Position numbers and translations under genes: made by a program
NCBI GenBank assembly: GCA_018608925.1
Contig: JABAYQ010000018.1
Location: forward strand, 1 to 10,973
Length of the DNA: 10,973 bases
DNA from: Cryomorphaceae bacterium
GTDB lineage: Bacteria > Bacteroidota > Bacteroidia > Flavobacteriales > UBA7312
Direction: 5' to 3'
Part shown: positions 1 to 6,714 of the stretch, piece after piece
How the letters are laid out: the number at the start of each line of letters is the position of its first letter
How positions within the stretch are numbered: position 1 is the first letter of the stretch
Notes under the pieces: model-generated
The model's database searches: none
Seen by the model: only the letters and a program-made list of their open reading frames with translations
Told to the model about the DNA's origin: nothing

Positions 1-54
1 CCTAGGACCCTCTGATTAACAGTCAGATGCTCTAACCAACTGAGCTAAGGAGGA
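1..54 (-). tRNA. tRNA-Asn (anticodon GUU), 3' part cut off by window edge
   Basis: Read on the minus strand, the gene starts at 54 with a 7-nt acceptor 5' strand (54-48), then T8-A9 (47-46) and the D-stem GCTC (45-42) with a GGTT-type D loop. The anticodon stem-loop lies at 27-11, with TCTGA pairing to TCAGA. The anticodon GTT is complementary to 18-20, preceded by CT and followed by AA, as in ordinary tRNAs. The variable region and the first part of the T-arm follow to base 1, where the window ends, so the T-loop and the 3' acceptor strand are missing. GUU decodes both Asn codons. The gene points away from the kinase gene and shares a short AT-rich spacer with it. Confidence 0.95.
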
Positions 55-98
55 AAAAATCCGTGTGCAATATTAGTACAATGATAATAATTATGCAA

Positions 99-106
99 TA
101 TATTTG
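99..106 (+). promoter_or_regulatory. Candidate Bacteroidota -7 element (TAnnTTTG) for the pfkB-family gene
   Basis: TATATTTG is an exact match to the TAnnTTTG -7 element known from Bacteroides and Flavobacterium sigma factors. It lies 25 nt before the ATG at 132, which would leave a leader of about 20 nt. No clear TTG/TTTG -33 element is seen at the usual 19-21 nt spacing, so the call rests on the -7 match and its position. Confidence 0.5.
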
Positions 107-131
107 TAAAAAATAAAACACATATTATAAA

Positions 132-1049
132 ATGAGTCTATTAGTTGTAGGTACAGTAGCTTTCGATGCTATCGAAACACCATTCGGAAAAACAGATAAA
201 ATAGTAGGAGGAGCAGCCACATATATTGGGCTATCGGCATCCAAACTATCAGATAAAATAAATTTAGTTTCTGTTGTTGGCGACGATTTTCCGTCTGAAG
301 CCATTGATATGCTAAAAAATCATAAGGTAGATACTGCTGGTCTTCAAATCAAAAAAGGCGAAAAAACTTTTTTCTGGTCTGGGCGCTACCACAACAACAT
401 GAACTCTAGAGATACTATTGACACTCAGCTTAATGTGCTAGAGACTTTCGACCCTGTAGTTCCTGAGCAATACAAAGACTGCCAAATACTAATGTTAGGT
501 AATCTAATGCCTATTATTCAGCAGCAGGTTTTTAATCAGCTTACTAAAAAGCCTGAGCTTACCGTTTTAGACACGATGAACTTCTGGATGGACAACTGCA
601 TGGATGACCTTATGGAAGCCTTAAAACACGTAGATGTTTTAACTATAAATGATGAAGAAGCGAGACAACTTTCTGGCGAATATTCTTTAGTGGTTGCCGC
701 AAAGAAGATTATGTCTTTCGGCCCTAAAACCTTAATTATTAAAAAAGGAGAGCACGGTGCATTACTTTTTAATGGCGATAAAAAATTCTTTGCCCCAGCG
801 ATGCCTTTAGAAAAAGTCTTTGACCCAACAGGGGCGGGAGATACTTTTGCTGGCGGATTTGTTGGTTTCTTACATAAAACCCAAGACTTTTCTTTCGAAA
901 ACATGAAAAGAGCTGTGGTTTACGGATCAGCAATGGCGTCTTTCTGCGTAGAAGAGTTCGGAACAGAAAGAATCGCTAATCTTAGTATGTCAGAAGTGGA
1001 AGAAAGGCTACAAGAGTTTGTGGACTTATCTCATTTCGATTTAGCTTAG
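132..1049 (+). CDS. PfkB-family carbohydrate/nucleoside kinase
   Basis: This cytoplasmic kinase should transfer phosphate from ATP to a sugar or nucleoside hydroxyl. It is 305 aa, the normal length for the ribokinase/PfkB family. The N-terminal strand MSLLVVGTVAFD is followed by the substrate-side glycine motif GGAATYIG (residues 26-33). The C-terminal family signature DPTGAGDTFAGG is at residues 231-242, with catalytic base Asp237 and the anion-hole glycines just before it. The internal motif TINDEEA (171-177) is also characteristic. The substrate cannot be read from the sequence: ribokinase, fructokinase and adenosine kinase are all related. It is the Bacteroidota type usually annotated only as PfkB family or sugar kinase. 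The gene stands alone downstream of a candidate promoter, and it meets the convergent biotin carrier gene with a 3-nt gap. Confidence 0.9.
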   Translation: MSLLVVGTVAFDAIETPFGKTDKIVGGAATYIGLSASKLSDKINLVSVVGDDFPSEAIDMLKNHKVDTAGLQIKKGEKTFFWSGRYHNNMNSRDTIDTQLNVLETFDPVVPEQYKDCQILMLGNLMPIIQQQVFNQLTKKPELTVLDTMNFWMDNCMDDLMEALKHVDVLTINDEEARQLSGEYSLVVAAKKIMSFGPKTLIIKKGEHGALLFNGDKKFFAPAMPLEKVFDPTGAGDTFAGGFVGFLHKTQDFSFENMKRAVVYGSAMASFCVEEFGTERIANLSMSEVEERLQEFVDLSHFDLA

Positions 1050-1052
1050 GCT

Positions 1053-1517
1053 TTATTGAAAGCAAATTAAAACTTGGTTTTTGTTTACGGTCTGACCAGC
1101 GTCTATTTCAATAGATTCTATTAATCCTTCTCTAGGAGATTTGATAATGTTTTCCATTTTCATGGCCTCCAGAACTAGAAGTGTATCTCCCTCTTTAACC
1201 ACCGAACCTGCTTCAACCCCAAGGCTTATCACCCTGCCTGGCATAGGAGCCTTAATGTCGTTTTCTGCTTTTGTAGCACCTTGGTCCATTCCTAGGTCTT
1301 GTAAAAGCTGATCAAACCTGTCTTTCAAAACAACATCGTAAACCGATTGATTAATTACAATCTTAAAACTTTTATTTTGATAGTCTGCCGAAACCACATC
1401 AGCTACATAAGAGTTGTTCTGATAAAGAATGTGAAAAACCCCATTTTTAACCTCAACAAGGTCCCATTCAGAAGTTTCTAAGTCAAAAGAATAATTTTTG
1501 TTTACCTGTGCTTTCAT
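1053..1517 (-). CDS. Biotin carboxyl carrier protein (acyl-CoA or 2-oxoacid carboxylase subunit)
   Basis: This small protein (154 aa) carries biotin between a biotin carboxylase and a carboxyltransferase. The C-terminal biotinyl/lipoyl domain spans about residues 85-154. It opens with the APMPG turn (90-94) and carries the biotinylation motif EAMKME (117-122), so Lys120 is the expected biotinylated residue. The N-terminal 70 residues form the beta-rich leader seen in stand-alone carriers of the propionyl-CoA/oxaloacetate type, not the Ala/Pro-rich linker of AccB. No carboxylase or transcarboxylase gene is adjacent, so the partners must be elsewhere and the substrate is unknown. It is convergent with the kinase gene (3-nt gap) and divergent from the M1 peptidase. 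The ATG at 1515-1517 follows a TAnnTTTG match by only 4 nt, suggesting an almost leaderless message. Confidence 0.92.
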   Translation of the reverse strand: MKAQVNKNYSFDLETSEWDLVEVKNGVFHILYQNNSYVADVVSADYQNKSFKIVINQSVYDVVLKDRFDQLLQDLGMDQGATKAENDIKAPMPGRVISLGVEAGSVVKEGDTLLVLEAMKMENIIKSPREGLIESIEIDAGQTVNKNQVLICFQ

Positions 1518-1521
1518 TCTG

Positions 1522-1529
1522 CAAATTTA
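1522..1529 (-). promoter_or_regulatory. Candidate -7 element (TAnnTTTG) for the biotin carrier gene
   Basis: On the minus strand TAAATTTG matches TAnnTTTG exactly and ends 4 nt before the ATG at 1517. If transcription starts at the usual distance after this element, the mRNA would begin at or next to the AUG. No good -33 element is visible at 19-21 nt. It may be a chance match in AT-rich DNA. Confidence 0.4.
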
Positions 1530-1545
1530 CTAAAGAATATCTTCT

Positions 1546-1553
1546 TACTTTTG
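1546..1553 (+). promoter_or_regulatory. Candidate -7 element (TAnnTTTG) for the M1 peptidase gene
   Basis: TACTTTTG fits TAnnTTTG exactly and is followed 24 nt later by the ATG at 1578, a typical leader for this phylum. The element contains the TTG at 1551 that would be the upstream alternative start, so using this promoter would exclude that codon. No convincing -33 box is seen. It sits back to back with the minus-strand element at 1522-1529. Confidence 0.5.
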
Positions 1554-1577
1554 CATCCAATTAAAATTATTCAAAAA

Positions 1578-4037
1578 ATGGAATTAGTACTAGCCTTAGC
1601 AATAGCCCTTTTTAGTTTTAAAAGTGCCGACAACAAAACAATTGTATCAGAAGATAAAGCACCTTACGTTAAGGAGGTTTACAACCCTTCTGAAACACGC
1701 CTAAACGACATTGTTCACACCACTTTAGAAGTAAGTTTCGATTGGCAAAACCAATATGTTTTGGGTAGTGCAATTATGGAAGTAAAGCCTTACTTCTACC
1801 CTACCAATCAATTGGTCTTAGACGCTAAAGGATTCGATATTCACTCGGTTCAGATTAATCAAAAAGATGCAGAGTATGGCTACGATAATCTATTTTTAAC
1901 CATTGATCTTGACAAAGAATATACTAGAGAAGAAAGCTATTCTGTAACCATTAAATATACCGCCAAACCTAATGAGTTAAATGTGAAAGGAAGTCAGGCC
2001 ATTTCCGACGCAAAAGGACTTTATTTTATTAATCCTCTTAACAAAGAAGACAAGCCACAACAAATCTGGACACAAGGAGAAACAGAAGCAAGTTCGTGCT
2101 GGTTTCCAACCATAGACAGTCCTAATGAGCGAATGACCCAAGACATTGCTATAACAGTACAAAGCAAATATAAAACCTTGTCTAACGGTCTTCTCACAAA
2201 AAGCATTGACAATAACAACGGAACAAGAACTGACTTTTGGAGTCAAAAATTAGCTCACACCCCTTACTTAGCAATGATAGCTGTAGGTGAGTTTTTAATA
2301 ACCACCGATAAATGGAACGAATTAGACGTAGAGTATTTTCTTGAAAAAGACTACCACCCATACGCCAGAGGAATATTCGGAAAAACTCCGGAAATGATAG
2401 AACACTTTTCCACTATTTTAGGAGTAGATTACCCTTGGGAGAAATACGCTCAAATAGTGGTTAGAGACTTTGTTTCTGGAGCAATGGAAAACACTACTGC
2501 TGTTATTCATGGAGAGTTCGTTCAGATGACCGACAGAGAAATGCTAGACGATCACGAAGAAGACATTATTGCTCACGAGCTTATCCACCACTGGTTTGGA
2601 GATTTGGTTACTTGCGAGTCTTGGGCTAACCTTCCCCTTAACGAATCGTTTGCTACTTATTTTGAATATGTTTGGAGAGAGAAAAGCTTTGGTAGAATGG
2701 GGGCTGATCAGCACCTTGATGGCGACCTGAACTCCTACCTAAACGAATCCAAAAGAAAGCAGGTAGACATGATTCGTTTCGATTATTCTGATAAAGAAGA
2801 TATGTTTGATAGCCACTCTTACGCTAAGGGAGGAAGAATTTTACACATGCTTAGACATTATTTAGGTGATGACGCTTTTTTTAACGGACTAAAACTTTAC
2901 CTTAACCAAAACGCTTTCCAAACCGTAGAAATTCACCAATTAAGAATTGCCATGGAAGAAGTTTGTGGTCAGGATTTAAACTGGTTTTTTAACCAATGGT
3001 TTTTGGCTTCAGGACATCCTTTATTAGCGGTAGACTATGTGGTAGAAAACAACAAGTTAATCGTTAAGCTTGAGCAAATACAAGACCACCAAACTACTCC
3101 AGTCTACAGACTGCCTATGGCGATTGATGTTTATCAAGACGGCCAAGCTGTTCGTCACTTAATAGACATGCAAGACAAGGTTCAAAGCTTCGAATTTGAT
3201 TTTAACGGCACATTAACTAATGTAGTTGTGGATGCCGAACATATGCTGTTAGCAGAAATATTTGACGAAAAACCAAAGCAATGGTGGTTAAACCAGCTAG
3301 ACGCACCGCTTTATATGGATCAAAAGATTGCTCTGCAAAACATGGACTCACTTCTTATGGGTCAAGCAATTGCTAAAGCACTTACTAACGACTACTGGGG
3401 AGTTAGAAGCATGGCCATAAGCAGTGCCATCAAAAATAAAATAGCCGACAAAGAAACTATTCAGCTTATTTCTAAAATTGCTGAAAGCGACAACAAGACC
3501 AAGGTTCGGGCAAAGGCAATTGATTACTTGGCACAGCTAGCAAACAACCAAGACTACTTGGCTCTGTTCGAACAAAACACCAAGCACATGTCTTACGCTA
3601 TTTCTGGAGCTAGCTTGAGTGCTTTGTCTTTAATTGATCCAGCAAAGTCCTTAGAAATAGCAGATTCTCTTTTATCAACAGCAAAAAACGCACAAGAAAA
3701 AAGCATCAAAACAGTTTACGCAAATCACGGAGGAGCCGATAAAATGGACTATTTCGTTAATTTGCTAGAAACAGAAAGCAACTACGCATTGTTTTCCACA
3801 ACCGGACTGTATGTCGATTTTTTAAAGAACCAAGAGCTAAGCACTACCATTAAAGGAATGGATGCCTTAGAGAAATTGTCTGTAGAGGCAACCTCTTGGA
3901 TGGTGTGGGTTTCGGAAAGGCTTTTACAAGAAATGAAGGTTTATTTCGAGGCTGAGTTAAAAAACCAGAACGATAAAGAGGTTAAAAATCAAATAAAAGC
4001 ACAAGTAGAAAGAATAAATGGTTTGTTAAGCTTATAA
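1578..4037 (+). CDS. M1-family zinc aminopeptidase, predicted exported
   Basis: This enzyme removes N-terminal amino acids from peptides using one zinc ion. Numbered from the ATG at 1578 (819 aa), the substrate-anchoring motif GAMEN is at 301-305. The zinc site HELIHHW gives His333 and His337 with catalytic Glu334, and Glu356 (in NES) is the third ligand. The likely transition-state Tyr415 lies in SYAKGG. The order is an N-terminal beta domain, the thermolysin-like domain (about 230-470), and an alpha-helical C-terminal region (about 570-819) resembling HEAT-type repeats. Residues 1-20 include a hydrophobic stretch (LVLALAIALF), so a signal peptide is likely. A TTG at 1551 would add 9 residues with lysines that make a better signal n-region. 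I chose the ATG because the TTG lies inside a promoter-like element. The stop overlaps the stop of the convergent rnhA. Confidence 0.92.
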   Translation: MELVLALAIALFSFKSADNKTIVSEDKAPYVKEVYNPSETRLNDIVHTTLEVSFDWQNQYVLGSAIMEVKPYFYPTNQLVLDAKGFDIHSVQINQKDAEYGYDNLFLTIDLDKEYTREESYSVTIKYTAKPNELNVKGSQAISDAKGLYFINPLNKEDKPQQIWTQGETEASSCWFPTIDSPNERMTQDIAITVQSKYKTLSNGLLTKSIDNNNGTRTDFWSQKLAHTPYLAMIAVGEFLITTDKWNELDVEYFLEKDYHPYARGIFGKTPEMIEHFSTILGVDYPWEKYAQIVVRDFVSGAMENTTAVIHGEFVQMTDREMLDDHEEDIIAHELIHHWFGDLVTCESWANLPLNESFATYFEYVWREKSFGRMGADQHLDGDLNSYLNESKRKQVDMIRFDYSDKEDMFDSHSYAKGGRILHMLRHYLGDDAFFNGLKLYLNQNAFQTVEIHQLRIAMEEVCGQDLNWFFNQWFLASGHPLLAVDYVVENNKLIVKLEQIQDHQTTPVYRLPMAIDVYQDGQAVRHLIDMQDKVQSFEFDFNGTLTNVVVDAEHMLLAEIFDEKPKQWWLNQLDAPLYMDQKIALQNMDSLLMGQAIAKALTNDYWGVRSMAISSAIKNKIADKETIQLISKIAESDNKTKVRAKAIDYLAQLANNQDYLALFEQNTKHMSYAISGASLSALSLIDPAKSLEIADSLLSTAKNAQEKSIKTVYANHGGADKMDYFVNLLETESNYALFSTTGLYVDFLKNQELSTTIKGMDALEKLSVEATSWMVWVSERLLQEMKVYFEAELKNQNDKEVKNQIKAQVERINGLLSL

Positions 4038-4508
4038 CATTCCTTTGTTTTGACTAGCCTCAAAACCTTTGTCAATTAAATGGCGATCGCTAGCACAGGC
4101 AGCAGCAACAGCTAAACGATCACAACGTTCGTTTTCTACGTTGTTGGCGTGGCCTTTTACCCAAATAAAACGCACAATATGTTGGCGATAGATTTTTAAG
4201 AAACGTTTCCATAGGTCCGGATTTTTTTTGTTTTCAAAAAATTTCTTTTCCCATTTAAAAACCCATTTTTTCTCTACCGCGTCTACCACATATTTAGAAT
4301 CAGAATACACCGTAACCAAGGCGTCGTCCGCTTTTATAGTTTCTAAAGCTACAATGACGCTAAGCAACTCCATTCGGTTGTTGGTTGTCTTTCTAAAGCC
4401 TTGAGCCAGCTCTCTTCTATGTCCTTGTTCGGAAAGCATTACAGCGCCATAGCCACCAGGGCCAGGGTTTCCTTTAGAAGAGCCGTCTGTGTAAATTCGT
4501 ATCTTCAT
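4032..4508 (-). CDS. rnhA: Ribonuclease HI
   Basis: RNase HI cuts the RNA strand of RNA-DNA hybrids in the cytoplasm, clearing R-loops and replication primers. At 158 aa it is close to the E. coli enzyme. The metal-binding acidic residues are all visible: Asp8 in IYTDGS, Glu47 in NRMEL, Asp70 in YSDSKY and Asp130 in CDRLA. The flexible catalytic-loop histidine is His120 in WVKGHA. A basic segment rich in Lys and Trp (about 80-105) corresponds to the handle region that binds hybrid. Its ATG overlaps the purN stop (ATGA, 4505-4508), so translation is probably coupled to purN. Its own stop shares TTATAA (4032-4037) with the stop of the convergent M1 peptidase gene. Confidence 0.97.
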   Translation of the reverse strand: MKIRIYTDGSSKGNPGPGGYGAVMLSEQGHRRELAQGFRKTTNNRMELLSVIVALETIKADDALVTVYSDSKYVVDAVEKKWVFKWEKKFFENKKNPDLWKRFLKIYRQHIVRFIWVKGHANNVENERCDRLAVAAACASDRHLIDKGFEASQNKGML

Positions 4509-5086
4509 TGGGTGCTGTTTTTTATGGTTTCCTCTATTACTTTAGGGTAGTGTTGGTGCTCTAGAAGACGTATTTTATTGGCTAAATCCTCGGGGCTGTC
4601 GCCAGCGTTAATGGCACAGCTTGCTTGAAATATCATTTTTCCCTCGTCGTAATTCTTATTTACATAATGAATGCTAATTCCGCTTTCCGTCTCATTATTC
4701 TCTATCACAGACCTATGAACATTCATTCCGTACATTCCTTTTCCTCCGTACTTAGGAAGTAAGGCAGGGTGAATATTTATAATTTTACCTTGGAAATCTT
4801 CGATAATATATTCCGGAATCTTCAGTAAAAAACCCGCCAATACTATCCAATTGACCTCATATTTGCTCAAAATGTCTAAAAAACCCAAATTGTTTTTAAA
4901 CGTCTCGCTGTTGAAAACAATACATTTTACCCCTAATTTTTGGGCTCTCTGCACTACAAAAGCATTGCTTTTATTACACATAATAAGAGCTATTTCAATA
5001 TTTTCTTTTTGTTGAAAATACTCGATGATAGACTGGGTGTTTGAGCCCGATCCCGAAGCAAATATGGCGATTTTTTTTGCGATCAT
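4505..5086 (-). CDS. purN: Phosphoribosylglycinamide formyltransferase (GAR transformylase)
   Basis: PurN transfers a formyl group from 10-formyl-tetrahydrofolate to glycinamide ribonucleotide, the third step of de novo purine synthesis. The protein is 193 aa, slightly shorter than E. coli PurN (212 aa). The phosphate-binding loop ASGSGSN is at 10-16. The catalytic set is present: Asn104 and His106 in NIHPALLPKYGG, and Asp147 in the YDEG loop. The conserved GISIHYV strand (136-142) leads into that loop. It is the first gene of a two-gene unit with rnhA, which shares a 4-nt overlap with it, and it is divergent from acpP. No other purine gene is in view. A run of eight A in codons 3-6 is a possible slippage site, but the frame is intact. 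Confidence 0.96.
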   Translation of the reverse strand: MIAKKIAIFASGSGSNTQSIIEYFQQKENIEIALIMCNKSNAFVVQRAQKLGVKCIVFNSETFKNNLGFLDILSKYEVNWIVLAGFLLKIPEYIIEDFQGKIINIHPALLPKYGGKGMYGMNVHRSVIENNETESGISIHYVNKNYDEGKMIFQASCAINAGDSPEDLANKIRLLEHQHYPKVIEETIKNSTQ

Positions 5087-5097
5087 TTTTGTGCTAG

Positions 5098-5105
5098 CAA
5101 ATGTA
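5098..5105 (-). promoter_or_regulatory. Candidate -7 element (TAnnTTTG) for purN-rnhA
   Basis: On the minus strand TACATTTG matches TAnnTTTG exactly and ends 11 nt before the purN ATG, predicting a very short leader of about 5-8 nt. A TTTG lies further upstream but only 6 nt from the element, too close for a -33 box. The match and its location support it; the missing -33 box argues for caution. Confidence 0.45.
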
Positions 5106-5158
5106 ACAGAACAAAGTTAAAATATTAGAAAATAATATGACAATAGTACAATAGGTTC

Positions 5159-5189
5159 TTGTTTTATATTTAAAAAGTGTATTTATTTG
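5159..5189 (+). promoter_or_regulatory. Candidate promoter of the acpP-fabF-rnc-pyk unit
   Basis: A TTG at 5159-5161 is followed after 20 nt by TTTATTTG (5182-5189), which matches the TAnnTTTG -7 element at all but one position. The spacing fits the -33/-7 arrangement known in Bacteroidota. Transcription would start near 5193-5195, giving a leader of about 23-25 nt before the acpP ATG at 5218. It is the only site in the window where both boxes are visible. Confidence 0.5.
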
Positions 5190-5217
5190 CACCATAATTA
5201 ACTAAAATTAGATTTTC

Positions 5218-5448
5218 ATGTCAGATGTTGCAACTAAAGTTAAAGCAATTATTGTAGATAAATTAGGAGTAGACGAGTCAGAGGTTACTACTGAGGCGAG
5301 TTTTACAAATGATTTAGGAGCGGATTCGTTAGATACCGTAGAATTAATAATGGAATTCGAAAAAGAATTTGATATTCAAATTCCAGATGATCAAGCAGAA
5401 GGAATTGCTACCGTAGGGGATGCAGTATCTTTTATAGAAAAAGCATAA
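5218..5448 (+). CDS. acpP: Acyl carrier protein
   Basis: ACP carries the growing acyl chain as a thioester on 4'-phosphopantetheine during type II fatty acid synthesis in the cytoplasm. The protein is 76 aa and strongly acidic, as usual. The attachment motif is LGADSLD, with Ser37 as the modified residue, at the start of helix II ([11 protein letters not shown]). The C-terminal helix ends in VSFIEKA. It is the first gene of a long plus-strand unit, 15 nt before fabF, the condensing enzyme that uses it. High expression is expected for this gene, and the only two-box promoter candidate in the window lies upstream. Confidence 0.98.
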   Translation: MSDVATKVKAIIVDKLGVDESEVTTEASFTNDLGADSLDTVELIMEFEKEFDIQIPDDQAEGIATVGDAVSFIEKA

Positions 5449-5463
5449 CACAAATCTATTTAT

Positions 5464-6714
5464 ATGTCTAGGCGCGTAGTCATTACCGGCTTAGGTGCCT
5501 TAACACCTATAGGAAATTCGATCCCTGAGTTTTGGGACAACCTTCTTAAAGGAGTTAGCGGTGCTGGCCCTATTACTCGTTTTGATTCTACCGAATTCAA
5601 AACAAAGTTTGCGTGTGAAGTGAAAAACTTTGCTCCAACAGACTTTTTGGATAGAAAAGAAGCGAGAAAGCTCGATATGTATGCCATATACGCTATGGTT
5701 GCAGCAGCTGAAGCTATGACCGATTCTGGCTTAGATATAGACAAAATAAACTTAGATAGATCCGGAGTTATTTGGGGATCTGGAATTGGGGGCTTAGACA
5801 CCTTTTTAAAAGAAATTGGTGGTTTTGCTAGTGGAAACGGGATTCCTCGTTTCAATCCATTCTTTATTCCTAAAATGATTGCAGATATTGCGGCTGGTCA
5901 TATTTCTATAAAATATGGTTTTAGAGGGCCTAATTTCGCTACTGTTTCTGCTTGCGCTTCTTCAACACACGCAATGATTGATGCTTTTAACTACATTAAG
6001 TGGGGTAAGGCAGATATATTTATTACGGGTGGATCTGAAGCTTGCGTTAACGAAGCGGGAGTTGGAGGATTTAACGCCATGCACGCTTTATCTACCAGAA
6101 ACGATAGTCCACAAACGGCATCTAGGCCATTTGATAAGGATAGAGAGGGTTTTGTTTTAGGCGAAGGAGCAGGTGCTTTAGTTTTAGAAGAATACGAGCA
6201 CGCAATAGCAAGAGGGGCAACTATCTACGCTGAGATGGTAGGAGGAGCAATGACTGCTGATGCCCATCATATCACAGCGCCACATCCTGAAGGATTGGGA
6301 GCTATGAATGTAATGCGCCTAACCATCGAAGATGCTGGTCTAAAACCGGAAGATGTCGATTATGTTAACGTGCACGGAACATCTACTCCATTAGGAGATA
6401 TTGCTGAGGTTAAAGCTATTAAAGGGGTCTTTGGCGATCACGCTAAAAAGCTAAACATTAGCTCCACAAAATCAATGACAGGTCATTTGTTAGGAGCTGC
6501 AGGAGCTGTAGAATCAATCGCTGCTATACTATCGGTTAAAAACGATATTGTTCCACCAACGATCAATCACTTCAGCGACGATCCCGAAATTGATCCTGAA
6601 TTAAATTATACGTTTAACAAACCACAAAAACGCCTTGTAAGATCAGCAATGTCCAATACTTTTGGGTTTGGAGGTCACAATGCTTGCGTTATGGTTAAAA
6701 AATTCGAGGCTTGA
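5464..6714 (+). CDS. fabF: 3-oxoacyl-[acyl-carrier-protein] synthase II
   Basis: KAS II condenses malonyl-ACP with an acyl-ACP by a decarboxylative Claisen reaction to elongate fatty acids. The protein is 416 aa (E. coli FabF is 413). The Cys-His-His site is complete: Cys164 in VSACASS, His304 in NVHGTST and His341 in TGHLLGA, with the supporting Lys336 in STKSMTG. The C-terminal NTFGFGGHN loop (398-406) contains the gating Phe400. The N-terminal MSRRVVITGLGALTPIG is typical of the family. The ATG at 5464 aligns with other FabF starts. The gene follows acpP by 15 nt and its TGA overlaps the TTG start of rnc. Confidence 0.98.
   Translation: MSRRVVITGLGALTPIGNSIPEFWDNLLKGVSGAGPITRFDSTEFKTKFACEVKNFAPTDFLDRKEARKLDMYAIYAMVAAAEAMTDSGLDIDKINLDRSGVIWGSGIGGLDTFLKEIGGFASGNGIPRFNPFFIPKMIADIAAGHISIKYGFRGPNFATVSACASSTHAMIDAFNYIKWGKADIFITGGSEACVNEAGVGGFNAMHALSTRNDSPQTASRPFDKDREGFVLGEGAGALVLEEYEHAIARGATIYAEMVGGAMTADAHHITAPHPEGLGAMNVMRLTIEDAGLKPEDVDYVNVHGTSTPLGDIAEVKAIKGVFGDHAKKLNISSTKSMTGHLLGAAGAVESIAAILSVKNDIVPPTINHFSDDPEIDPELNYTFNKPQKRLVRSAMSNTFGFGGHNACVMVKKFEA

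Noticed and set aside
536..904. Minus-strand open frame of 122 codons inside the kinase gene
   Set aside because: It lies entirely antisense to a well-supported PfkB gene, has no recognisable domain and a composition typical of a shadow frame.
1977..2246. Two overlapping minus-strand open frames inside the M1 peptidase gene
   Set aside because: Both are antisense to the peptidase domain, overlap each other in different frames and show no family features.
5140..5154. Direct repeat ACAATAG-T-ACAATAG in the purN/acpP intergenic region, with AGTACAAT also found at 75-82 before the kinase gene
   Set aside because: A 7-8 nt match in AT-rich DNA is expected by chance and there is no third copy or symmetry suggesting an operator.
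5460..5855. Minus-strand open frame of 131 codons opposite the fabF 5' end
   Set aside because: It is explained by codon bias of fabF on the other strand; its product is a low-complexity Pro/Ser/Lys-rich sequence with no domain.
5978..6160. Plus-strand 60-codon open frame inside fabF
   Set aside because: It is out of frame within a highly conserved gene, without a plausible start context or domain.
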